Part shown: piece after piece, positions 33,618 to 41,447 of the stretch | Position numbering within the stretch: the first letter of the stretch is position 1 | How the letters are laid out: every line of letters starts with the position of its first letter | Assembly (NCBI GenBank): GCA_024102795.1 | Contig: JAGFJK010000275.1 | Location: forward strand, 1 to 64,000 | Length of the DNA stretch: 64,000 nucleotides | DNA from: Pirellulaceae bacterium | GTDB taxonomy: Bacteria; Planctomycetota; Planctomycetia; Pirellulales; Pirellulaceae | Direction: 5' to 3' | Made by a program: the position numbers and the translations under genes | The notes under the pieces: model-generated | The model's database searches: none | The model's input: only the letters and a program-made list of their open reading frames with translations | Told to the model about the DNA's origin: nothing

Positions 33618-33747
33618 ACAAATCATCTGGTCTTGGACTTGGGGCCGGTGCCCGGCGTCTCTTGATTCCGCACCCGTGTCTCGCTGCTGCCGAGGCACCG
33701 GTCCTTTTTCTCGCTGCCGTCCAGCCAGACTGCTCTTGCCAGCCGGG

Positions 33748-35397
33748 CTAGAGCACTTCCGCCACAAAGCACCGCTGGTCGCGATAGATGATCCGCACCG
33801 GCGGCGAGTCGGAGCGTTCGGCCAGTTGGACGACGCGAGCCAACTGGCGGTGCCGCTGGCGATCGACGACGACGAACTTCAGTCGATGTTGCTGGACCAG
33901 GTCGAGCCACTGCGGGTCGCCGGCCGCGAGCCGCTGGTAGTCGTTCCAGGTGTCGTCGCCGAGCAGATGGACGTGCGAGTAGACCAGCGGCTGGATCCGC
34001 CCCTCGGTCTTCCAGATCAGGTAATCGGCCCAATCCATCGGAGCGACCAGCCGTCCCTCGGCCTGCCGACGCACCAGTTCGTCGGCTACGTACCAGGGAG
34101 TTCCTTGCCCGGTCACGCGGGCTTCGCCGCGCGGCGCATTAAACAGCAACGCCCGGCTGGGCGGCGCCGCCAGCAGCGCGGCGAACACAATGGCCAGCGC
34201 CAGCAACGTGCGCATCGAGGCTTCGCGCGGCGAACTCGCTCGCCCCGCCGCCGGGCTTCCAACCCACCGCTGCCAGGCCGCATACGCGCACGGCGCCATG
34301 GCCCACGGCCAGACCAGCGCCCACCAGGTGAGCATCCGCATCGCGGACAGCGTCAACAGGCCGAACACGACCAGCACCAGAACGTCGGTCAACCGCGGCC
34401 GACGAGGGCTGGCCCAACACACGAGCGCAGTGACCGCCAGGCTGCCGAAGAACAGCCCGCCCGACATGCTCCACAACGTCAGCTCGCGCCATTCGGAGAT
34501 GGCCGACAGCGGCGCGTGCCGGCCGAACGAGGCGACTTCCAGCAGCAGCCAGGGTCCCAGCGGGTTGAGGCACGAGGCGGCAACGGCCAGCAGCAGGGCA
34601 AGCCACGCGGACTGGACCGACGCGTCCCGCAGCACGGACGGCAGAACCTCCCGAAGCGCGGGCAGCGGCGCCGCGCCGGCACCGGCCGGCTTCCGGCGAA
34701 CGAACCAGGCGGTTACGGTCCGGCCCGCGGCTTCCAGGCCCAGCAGCAGCAGGCCGACGGCAAACGACCCGTGCAGGTTCGCCCAGACGGCGAATACCGC
34801 GGCCAGCAGCCAGGGCCACCAGCGGTTCCGGTCGGCCGATCCCAAGGCAACCAGCACCAGGGGCACGCCAACCATCCCGCACAACTGGGGCCGAATCGTT
34901 CCCACCACGGGCGCGGCCAGCAAAATGGCCGCGACGCCCCCCGCCACTCCGCACAGCAGCGGCAGACCACGCCGCTGAATGGCCCACATCAACAATCCGG
35001 TGGACAACGTGGCCAGCATCGCATGCACCAGGACCAGGCCCTCGGCGCCCAGTCGCTGATAGACCAGGTATCCAGCGACTTGCGACAGCCAGGGGACGTT
35101 GGTGGCCGGTCCCGGCAGCGGCTCCGCGGCAAACGGATCCTGGTCGGGCAGCCCGCCATGAGTGACGATCCAGCGGCCGAAATTCAAATGACCCCAGAGG
35201 TCGGTATGATTCAAGCGATGGATGCTGATCAACACGAACACCAGGCTCAGCGCCACGACGGCCGCCAACAGGCTGTAGCTGGTCCGCGGAACGTAGGGGC
35301 TGGTCAGGTTGTCTCGAGTCAGGCAGACCGGCAGCGGCTTTCCGCCATCGGCGTCCGCAAGTTCGGGTGACTTGTCAACCAGCGTGTCTTGCGCCAT
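33748..35397 (-). CDS. Multi-TM membrane protein resembling GT-C glycosyltransferases
   Basis: A 549-residue integral membrane protein. After a soluble N-terminus (about 40 residues) there are about ten hydrophobic helices. Then a soluble C-terminal domain of about 100 residues follows (RVTGQGTPWYVADELVRRQA ... DRQRHRQLARVVQLAERSD). The first periplasmic loop has HTDLWGHLNFGRWIVTHGG and DQDPF, the acidic loop pattern (DLW.HL..GRWI...G..P..DPF) seen in GT-C membrane glycosyltransferases that use lipid-linked sugars. Specificity is unknown. It is last of a minus-strand run with the two genes upstream (49-bp gap). Confidence 0.7.
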   Translation of the reverse strand: MAQDTLVDKSPELADADGGKPLPVCLTRDNLTSPYVPRTSYSLLAAVVALSLVFVLISIHRLNHTDLWGHLNFGRWIVTHGGLPDQDPFAAEPLPGPATNVPWLSQVAGYLVYQRLGAEGLVLVHAMLATLSTGLLMWAIQRRGLPLLCGVAGGVAAILLAAPVVGTIRPQLCGMVGVPLVLVALGSADRNRWWPWLLAAVFAVWANLHGSFAVGLLLLGLEAAGRTVTAWFVRRKPAGAGAAPLPALREVLPSVLRDASVQSAWLALLLAVAASCLNPLGPWLLLEVASFGRHAPLSAISEWRELTLWSMSGGLFFGSLAVTALVCWASPRRPRLTDVLVLVVFGLLTLSAMRMLTWWALVWPWAMAPCAYAAWQRWVGSPAAGRASSPREASMRTLLALAIVFAALLAAPPSRALLFNAPRGEARVTGQGTPWYVADELVRRQAEGRLVAPMDWADYLIWKTEGRIQPLVYSHVHLLGDDTWNDYQRLAAGDPQWLDLVQQHRLKFVVVDRQRHRQLARVVQLAERSDSPPVRIIYRDQRCFVAEVL

Positions 35398-35446
35398 GGC
35401 TCAGGGGTCCAATTGCGTGACGGGGGATCGAATGAGAGGAGGACGA

Positions 35447-36637
35447 TCAGGGGGCCGGATGAGCGGCTTGCCAGGCCTCCAGCGGTTGTTTCCCGCGCCA
35501 GAAACTGAGCGCTCGCGCCCCGTGCGAAAAAGGACCGTACCGCTCGTTCAACTCGGCGCTGTCGACTTCGAGCAGCGTGCGAGCCAGCCACTGTCCGGCC
35601 CGCACCAGCGTTTCGCGCGGCGGCTGTACTTCGTCAGGCGCCAGGGCCAGCCATTCCAGATGGTGGCCGGTGACCAGCAGCCGGTCGCCCAGGTTGTGGT
35701 CGCGGTCTTGCTGAGCGGCCTGGCCTTCAGGCCAGCGGCGAGTCCAGAAGCCGGCGGGGGTTTGCGCCTGCACCAGCAGTCCGCTGACCCGTTGCATGTG
35801 GTCGAGCAGCTTCTGCCGCGTGGCCGGCCGCAGCACGCCGCCCGCCAGTTCGTCCGCCCGATACAGGACGACGACCGCTTCCATCCGGTGCAGCCCGTTG
35901 CAGGGTCCCAGTTCCAGGGGCGGTCCGAGCAGTTGATCGACCAGCGCATCGACTTCGATCACCTGCCCGTACTTGTTCCGCCAGGAAGTCAGCGGGAAGG
36001 CGTAGCGGGCGTAGCTGATGATCGTCCATTCAAACTCGTGGCGCTCCAGGTGGAAATCCTCGAGCGACTGGCGAAGCAGGTCGCCGACGACGCCCTGCCC
36101 GCCGCGGGTCACCAGAGGCGTGTCCAACGCCACCCCGGATTCGCCCAAGGTGGCCAGCAGGTCGTCTGGATGAAAGCTGCCCGACCTGGCGTATTGGGCC
36201 AGGTCGTCATAGCTGCGGGCCACGATCCCCCGCTCGGTCGGCAGGAACAAGGGGGGCGTTTGCGGACCGGCGAATTGCTGGAAGACGTCGTCGCGGAGAA
36301 AGTAGTCCAGCATCTGCTGGCCGGAGGGGATCGCCGGGTCCGGGAACCGCGCCTGGCCGCTCCACAGCCGCAGCGCGTGAATCCAGTTGTTCGTGTTGAC
36401 CGGGCCCTGCTCCGTGGGAGCCGTCAGCAGCCGCGGCTGCACGCGATCCAGGATCTCGGCCAGTTGCTGGTCGGTGACCATCCGCGGTTCATCGAATCGC
36501 GGTTCGATGTTCCACGGCTCGGACCGCGGCAGCTCCAGCGGCCGAGGCGTTTCGACCACAAACGCCAGGCGGCAGATCGTCAGTCCGGCCAGCAGAATCA
36601 ATCCCGGCAAGGTCCAGCGGCTGAGTCGGGCGAGCAT
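35447..36637 (-). CDS. Membrane-anchored conserved hypothetical, planctomycete type
   Basis: A 396-residue protein with an N-terminal signal anchor (LPGLILLAGLTICRLAFVV). The rest is soluble, rich in Leu-rich helices (RSYDDLAQYARSGSFHPDDL, GPCNGLHRMEAVVVLYRADE, LVTGHHLEWLALAPDE). The alternation of helices hints at an alpha/alpha toroid, but no catalytic motif is recognised. It lies between the sigma-54 activator (73-bp gap) and the GT-C-like gene (49-bp gap), so it probably belongs to the same transcription unit. No function is assigned. Confidence 0.75.
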   Translation of the reverse strand: MLARLSRWTLPGLILLAGLTICRLAFVVETPRPLELPRSEPWNIEPRFDEPRMVTDQQLAEILDRVQPRLLTAPTEQGPVNTNNWIHALRLWSGQARFPDPAIPSGQQMLDYFLRDDVFQQFAGPQTPPLFLPTERGIVARSYDDLAQYARSGSFHPDDLLATLGESGVALDTPLVTRGGQGVVGDLLRQSLEDFHLERHEFEWTIISYARYAFPLTSWRNKYGQVIEVDALVDQLLGPPLELGPCNGLHRMEAVVVLYRADELAGGVLRPATRQKLLDHMQRVSGLLVQAQTPAGFWTRRWPEGQAAQQDRDHNLGDRLLVTGHHLEWLALAPDEVQPPRETLVRAGQWLARTLLEVDSAELNERYGPFSHGARALSFWRGKQPLEAWQAAHPAP

Positions 36638-36710
36638 GAGGCAGTGGTTCTCCGGGCGAGGCGACGCGAGCGACAGGGAAGGCTCCAGCCGCCAGGACGT
36701 GGGGGACCGC

Positions 36711-38225
36711 TTACAGCAGCCCGTGCTTCTTCATTTTGTTGTACAGCGTTACGCGGCTGATCCCCAGCTCGGCCGCCGTCTGCTTGCGGCGATGATTGTT
36801 CCGCCGCAGGGCATCCTCGATGATCCGCCGTTCCAGCATGTCGACGCGGGCTTCCAGCGACGACGAAGGTCCGCTGGCATGCGACTCGCTGAACACCGGT
36901 TCGACGTTGTACTTGGTGCTGGTCGGCAAGGTGGCCGCGTGGCCGTTCATGCCACTTCCCGGCGGCCGGTGGCCGTAGCCGTGAGGCGGCCCCTGGTTCA
37001 TGAAGGCGCCCATCGAAGGCATCGTTCGCAAGGGACGGCCCTGCGTCGCGGAGCGAATCGAACTGGGCAGATCATTCAGGGCCAGGACGCCCCTCTGGCA
37101 ATATAGCACCGCGCGGCGGACGACGTTTTCCATCTCGCGGATATTCCCCGGCCACTGGTACTTGCGGAGCGCGTCGAGGAAGTCGGTTTCGATGGCCCGC
37201 AGGCGGATGCCGTGCGTGCGGCTGTGCTCCAAGGCGAACTTTCGCGCCAGGTATTCGATGTCCCAGGGCCGAGCCCGCAGCGGCGGCACGTGAAAACTCA
37301 GAATATTCAGACGATAGTACAGATCCGTGCGAAACGTTCCATTCCGCACCAGGTCTTCCAGATCGTAATTCGACGCCACGATCAGCCGAGCCTGGCTGTG
37401 CTGCGTGTCGTTGCTGCCCACCGGCTCGTACTCGCCCGTTTCGATCACCCGCAGCAACTTGGCCTGCTGGTCCGGCGGCAGCACGTCGATCTCGTCCAGC
37501 AACAGCGTGCCCCGGCCCGCCGCCGCGAACTTTCCCTCGCGGTCCTGGTCCGCGCCAGTGAACGCGCCCTTCACGTTGCCGAACAACTCGCTTTCGATCA
37601 GATCCGGCGGCAACGCGCCGCAGGCCACCGTGCAGAACCGCTCCTCGCAGCGATCGCTCAACTCGTGGATCAACCGGGCCAGAAACGTCTTGCCACAACC
37701 CGTCTCGCCAATCAGCAGGACCGTCACGTTGTGCCGCGCCGCCACCTTGATCTCGTCCATCATCTCGAACATGTCGGGAGTGAACGTGACCAGCGATCGC
37801 GTGCGGCCGTGCAGCTCCTTGTGCGGCATGCCCGTCCAGAACCCCTCCAGTTCCCGCTCCAGATCGGCCGGATGGGAAAGCAGCGTCTTGAGCTGCTGGT
37901 AGTCCAGGGGCAAGTCCAGGAAGTCGTCGATCGCCCGGCTGGCCAGGCTCTGCAGCCGGGGCGGACAATCGGACCCGACCAGCCCGTACAGCGCCGCCCC
38001 GCGATTCATCTCCCGCAGCTCCGCCAGAAAGCGGTTGGCCGAGTATCCGTTGAGCGTGTCGGGGCCCAAGTGAACCAGCACCGCCTCCGGCTCGACCGAT
38101 GTGATCCGCTTCCGCAGGGCGTCCAGCGAATCGCAGCCCACCACGCGATGCTCGCCATGCAGTTGCCGACCGATTTCGTCCAGCAGGGCTTCGTTACGAC
38201 TCAGTACCAGCAGGTCGTCACTCAT
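36711..38225 (-). CDS. Sigma-54-dependent activator with degenerate receiver domain
   Basis: An NtrC-type enhancer-binding protein of 504 residues from ATG 38225 (GTG 38234 adjoins). Residues 1-125 form a receiver-like domain whose phosphoacceptor Asp is replaced (EAVLVHLGPD instead of VLLD). The AAA+ domain has Walker A GETGCGKT (173-180), the sigma-54 loop GAFTGA (220-225) and Walker B LLLDEI (242-247), followed by WPGNIREMENVV. The Fis-type HTH is at 467-504 (HRRKQTAAELGISRVTLYNK). It should drive transcription from -24/-12 promoters, with control by something other than canonical phosphorylation. No -24/-12 site was seen in the window. Confidence 0.92.
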   Translation of the reverse strand: MSDDLLVLSRNEALLDEIGRQLHGEHRVVGCDSLDALRKRITSVEPEAVLVHLGPDTLNGYSANRFLAELREMNRGAALYGLVGSDCPPRLQSLASRAIDDFLDLPLDYQQLKTLLSHPADLERELEGFWTGMPHKELHGRTRSLVTFTPDMFEMMDEIKVAARHNVTVLLIGETGCGKTFLARLIHELSDRCEERFCTVACGALPPDLIESELFGNVKGAFTGADQDREGKFAAAGRGTLLLDEIDVLPPDQQAKLLRVIETGEYEPVGSNDTQHSQARLIVASNYDLEDLVRNGTFRTDLYYRLNILSFHVPPLRARPWDIEYLARKFALEHSRTHGIRLRAIETDFLDALRKYQWPGNIREMENVVRRAVLYCQRGVLALNDLPSSIRSATQGRPLRTMPSMGAFMNQGPPHGYGHRPPGSGMNGHAATLPTSTKYNVEPVFSESHASGPSSSLEARVDMLERRIIEDALRRNNHRRKQTAAELGISRVTLYNKMKKHGLL

Positions 38226-38299
38226 CCGGGTCACCGTTCAGTAAGTGAGAGTCTCGCTGCCACGGGAATGCTTCACCTTCCGCACCACACGGCAAGCAA

Positions 38300-38327
38300 A
38301 TTATCCACACACCCCATAGCACCTAAA
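38300..38327 (-). promoter_or_regulatory. Candidate promoter of the sigma-54 activator run
   Basis: On the minus strand GATAAT (38305-38300) is preceded at 16 bp by TTTAGG (38327-38322), about 75 bp before the ATG in an unusually AT-rich patch. The 376-bp gap 38226-38601 otherwise holds only a 12-bp palindrome. Confidence 0.35.
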
Positions 38328-38372
38328 CTAATCAGACTTCCTAAATTAACAAGCGTTCACGCTGGTTAGCCT

Positions 38373-38384
38373 GGGAAAATTCCC
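38373..38384. promoter_or_regulatory. GGGAAAATTCCC palindrome, copy 1
   Basis: A perfect 12-bp palindrome in the divergent gap between the sigma-54 activator and the small secreted protein. The same 12-mer recurs at 48320 upstream of the BBP7 gene. Confidence 0.35.
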
Positions 38385-38601
38385 TTGCTGTGGTGCCGGG
38401 TCGAGGTGTTGTGAAAGCTTGACAGTTGCGCCGACTGTAGCGGTTTTAGCGGTCAAGACGGTGAAACGGTTGGGACTTGATCGGCGGATTGATCGGGGCC
38501 GATTCAGTTAGCAGCGGCGCGAGGCGATCCGCTTTCGGGCGCGGGCGGCCGTCGAGCGACCTGACAACCGCGCGGTATCCGTTCTGGGAGGCAAGGGTTC
38601 G

Positions 38602-39144
38602 ATGCAGATCGTGTTATTCACATTGCTGGCGCTCACGGGCGCCGATGCCAGCCACGCCTCGGCCAACCACGCACACTCCGCGACCGTGTCGTCCGCTGGT
38701 GCCTGCGCGGCCGCCGATTGCCAGGGTTGCGGGACGGGGCTGTCGCACGCCGAACGCCGGGCGGTGAAGCGGGCCGAGCATGCGGCGGAGCACGAGCGGC
38801 AGCACATGATGCCGCAAACCTGTTATGCGCCGCGACACGGGTGCTACTACAGCGGCGATCGCCACATGCACCGTTATCCGGCTTTCCACGGGACGTTCTA
38901 TCGCCGGCCCTACAACTACCGCAACGTGTTCGATTACCCGTGGCACGCCGAGCTGCACGAGCCGACTTCGCTGTTTTCGTACGGAGTCGAGACGGCCGCG
39001 GCGGCCACTCCGGTAGTCGACGCGCAACGGATGGATCCGCCAGCGCCGCCGGTGGACGCCGGTTCGAAGCGCGGCACGCGGGTCTATGTCGGCGACGACC
39101 TTTCCACCACCAGCCGCACGCCGGTTTCCCGCCACAGCCGTTAA
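38602..39144 (+). CDS. Small secreted His/Tyr/Ala-rich hypothetical protein
   Basis: A 180-residue protein with GGGAGG upstream of ATG 38602 and a short signal peptide (QIVLFTLLALTGADASHASA). The mature part has a Cys pair region (GACAAADCQGCGTG), a charged helix (SHAERRAVKRAEHAAEHER) and a His/Tyr/Arg-rich middle (CYYSGDRHMHRYPAFHGTFY, RRPYNYRNVFDYPWHAELHE). It resembles small exported planctomycete proteins of unknown role; metal binding is possible from its composition but not demonstrable. The 352 bp that follow (39145-39496) contain only diverged repeats and no gene. Confidence 0.7.
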   Translation: MQIVLFTLLALTGADASHASANHAHSATVSSAGACAAADCQGCGTGLSHAERRAVKRAEHAAEHERQHMMPQTCYAPRHGCYYSGDRHMHRYPAFHGTFYRRPYNYRNVFDYPWHAELHEPTSLFSYGVETAAAATPVVDAQRMDPPAPPVDAGSKRGTRVYVGDDLSTTSRTPVSRHSR

Positions 39145-39496
39145 GTAAACCGGGGCGGGCGGTCAGCGGTCAGTGGAGTGCGGCGGTCGGGCAGTCGTTC
39201 CGCGGGGCGGCCCTGGAGTGCCGTTTGCGGCAAACCGCCGGCCGGCGCGGCAAGTCCTTGCTTGACAAGCCCGGCCAGCTTCGGACAATGCCCCTCTGGT
39301 CGTGCGGTTGGCCGCGCCGGTCATGCGGGTGGCGGCTCGCCAGCTTCCGGGCGTGGAGCGGATTGTGCGCGGGAATGGAAGGCAGGTCCGAGGCGGCAGC
39401 ATTTTCGGGGGGCGGCGACGTTAGGGAGCGACAGTCGGCGACCCAGGTCGTGGTTCGGAGGTCCCCCCCGCATTTTGCTTTTCCGGTCCGGTGCCG
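39145..39496. other. Gene-free stretch before folK with repeat remnants
   Basis: GGGCAGTCGTTCCGCGG (about 39189-39205) is a decayed copy of the family B palindrome, and CCGTTTGCGGCAAACCG (39221-39237) is a small hairpin with a 3-base loop. No promoter or gene can be supported. Confidence 0.4.
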
Positions 39497-40516
39497 ATGA
39501 CGCCTTGCCTGATCGCCTTGGGGTCGAACCAGGGAGACCGCTTGCGGATCTTGCGGCAAGCGGTGGCCGGCTTGCGCGGTCATCCGCAGGTCGAGCAGTT
39601 GTGCTGCAGCCGGCCTGTTTGTTCGCGGCCGATCGGCGGTCCGCCCGGGCAGGGCGAGTTTCTCAATGCGGCCGCCCGGTTCTTGACGTCACTGTCGCCG
39701 GGCGAATTGCATCAACTGCTGCGGCGGCTGGAATTGGACGCGGGCCGGCAGTCGTCGCAGCGCTGGGCTGCTCGCCCCCTGGATCTGGACCTGCTGTTGT
39801 ATGGTTCGCTGCGGCTGGACGAACCCGAATTGCAGGTGCCGCACCCGCGGATGGCCTTTCGCCGGTTCGTGCTGGAACCGGCCGCTGAAGTGGCCGCCGA
39901 CATGCTCCACCCCACGACCGGCTGGACGATTGGTCGCTTGCTCGACCACTTGAACCAGCCCTTTCCCTACACGGCCCTGGGCGGCGCTGGTTGCGGTCCT
40001 CGCGTCCAACTGGCCGGGCAGCTTGCGGCGGGGACGGGGTTGCGCTGGATTCACGCCGACGAGGACGACGATCAGTTGGCCGAGGCCTGCCGCCAGGTGG
40101 CTGGTCCGGCTGCGGGCGTGGCGTTAGAATTCCTCGCTCGGCGAGCGGACTTGCTGCGAAGCGCCGCTTGGGCCCACGATGGCCGGGCGGCGATCAGCGA
40201 TTTCAGCTTTGACCTGACCCTGGCGATTGGACGCCTCAACCTGCCGGCCGCGGCTCAGGCGGATTGGCAGCGGGTGTGGAGCGGCTTGCGGACTCAGGTT
40301 GTGCCCGCTCGGCTATTGGTCTGCTGGCATGGACCGGACGCTGGCCCGGTTGATGTGCCGCTGGAAGCGGAAATCCAGCAGGTGTTGCGCCAGTGGTCCG
40401 AGGGACCGGTGCTGATGTTGGGCCGAGCCGCCCACGAGGTCGCGGCCCAGGAGATCCAGGCGGCGATTCAGGCCATGGAGTCGCTCGTCGTGCCGCTGAC
40501 CGAAGGGCTGGTTTGA
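39497..40516 (+). CDS. folK: HPPK (FolK) fused to a degenerate deoxynucleoside-kinase-like domain
   Basis: Residues 1-155 are 6-hydroxymethyl-7,8-dihydropterin pyrophosphokinase of folate synthesis: ALGSNQGDR near the start, and the signature RPLDLDLLLYG (94-103) with its two metal-binding Asp, then PHPRMAFRRFVLEP. Residues 156-339 resemble a deoxynucleoside kinase (FPYTALGGAGCGPRVQLAGQ, later ISDFSFDLTLAIGRLNLP). The P-loop Lys and Ser/Thr are replaced (GGAGCGPR at 162-169), so this half probably cannot bind ATP normally. ATG 39497 is used; GTG 39491 is possible. panC starts 16 bp downstream, then lgt, suggesting an operon. Confidence 0.88.
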   Translation: MTPCLIALGSNQGDRLRILRQAVAGLRGHPQVEQLCCSRPVCSRPIGGPPGQGEFLNAAARFLTSLSPGELHQLLRRLELDAGRQSSQRWAARPLDLDLLLYGSLRLDEPELQVPHPRMAFRRFVLEPAAEVAADMLHPTTGWTIGRLLDHLNQPFPYTALGGAGCGPRVQLAGQLAAGTGLRWIHADEDDDQLAEACRQVAGPAAGVALEFLARRADLLRSAAWAHDGRAAISDFSFDLTLAIGRLNLPAAAQADWQRVWSGLRTQVVPARLLVCWHGPDAGPVDVPLEAEIQQVLRQWSEGPVLMLGRAAHEVAAQEIQAAIQAMESLVVPLTEGLV

Positions 40517-40532
40517 AGATCGCGGGAGCGAA

Positions 40533-41444
40533 ATGAACTCCGAAGTGTCCGGGCGTCCGCGGGTGATCGACAATGTGGCGGCGTTGCGGGCCTGGCTGGG
40601 CGCGTGCCGCGGCAGCGGGCGATCGCTGGGGCTGGTTCCCACCATGGGTGCGTTGCACGAGGGGCATCTGAGCCTGGTGCGGGCATCGCGGGCCCGCTGT
40701 GACGCCACGGCGGTCACGATCTTCGTCAACCCCACGCAGTTCGGCCCGCACGAGGACTTGACGCGGTATCCGCGAACGTTGGAGGCCGACCTGGATGCTC
40801 TGGCGGAAGTGCGGGCCGACGTGGTGTTCACGCCGCCGGTGGAGCTGATGTACCCCGCGGGTTTTTCGACGTACGTCGAGCCGCCCGAGGTGGCTCGGCC
40901 CTGGGAGGGCGTCTGCCGGCCGACTCACTTCCGCGGCGTGGCCACGGTCGTGCTCAAGCTGTTCCAACTGCTGCCGGCCGACGTCGCTTTTTTCGGCCAG
41001 AAGGATTTTCAGCAGTGCCTGGTGGTCCGGCGGATGGTTCGCGACCTGAACGTGCCGATCGAAATCCAGGTTTGCCCCATCGTCCGCGAACCGGACGGGC
41101 TGGCCATGAGTTCCCGGAATCGCTATCTTTCCCCGGCCGAACGGCAGCAGGCGCTGGCCTTGTCACGCGGTCTGCGCGTCGCCGGGGAATTGGTCGAGCG
41201 GGACCAGCGGGAAGCGGCCGAGATCCTGGCCCGGGTTCGCGGCGAGCTGCGGGCGGCGGGGATCGAGCGGATCGACTACGTGGCGCTGGCCAATCCCGAT
41301 ACGCTCGCCGAAGTCGAACGGGTGGCGCCGTCCGCCGTGCTGCTGCTGGCCGCTTACGTGGGCTCGACGCGGCTGATCGACAACTGTCTGCTGGGCGAAT
41401 GTCTGCTGGGCGACGGCAGTCCACTGGACGAACCACGGGAGTAA
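40533..41444 (+). CDS. panC: Pantothenate synthetase PanC
   Basis: PanC joins pantoate and beta-alanine with ATP, the last step of pantothenate (vitamin B5) synthesis, in the cytosol. The 303-residue protein has all diagnostic motifs: LVPTMGALHEGHLSLV (HxGH-type nucleotide site), TIFVNPTQFGPHEDL, FGQKDFQQCLVVRRMV, IVREPDGLAMSSRNRYLSP, and a C-terminal dimer/regulatory part. It sits between the folK fusion (16 bp) and lgt (3 bp), consistent with cotranscription. Confidence 0.96.
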   Translation: MNSEVSGRPRVIDNVAALRAWLGACRGSGRSLGLVPTMGALHEGHLSLVRASRARCDATAVTIFVNPTQFGPHEDLTRYPRTLEADLDALAEVRADVVFTPPVELMYPAGFSTYVEPPEVARPWEGVCRPTHFRGVATVVLKLFQLLPADVAFFGQKDFQQCLVVRRMVRDLNVPIEIQVCPIVREPDGLAMSSRNRYLSPAERQQALALSRGLRVAGELVERDQREAAEILARVRGELRAAGIERIDYVALANPDTLAEVERVAPSAVLLLAAYVGSTRLIDNCLLGECLLGDGSPLDEPRE

Positions 41445-41447
41445 CTC

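Noticed and set aside
38419-38424. TTGACA as a promoter for the small secreted protein
   Set aside because: No -10 box is found at 15-19 bp, so the match is isolated.
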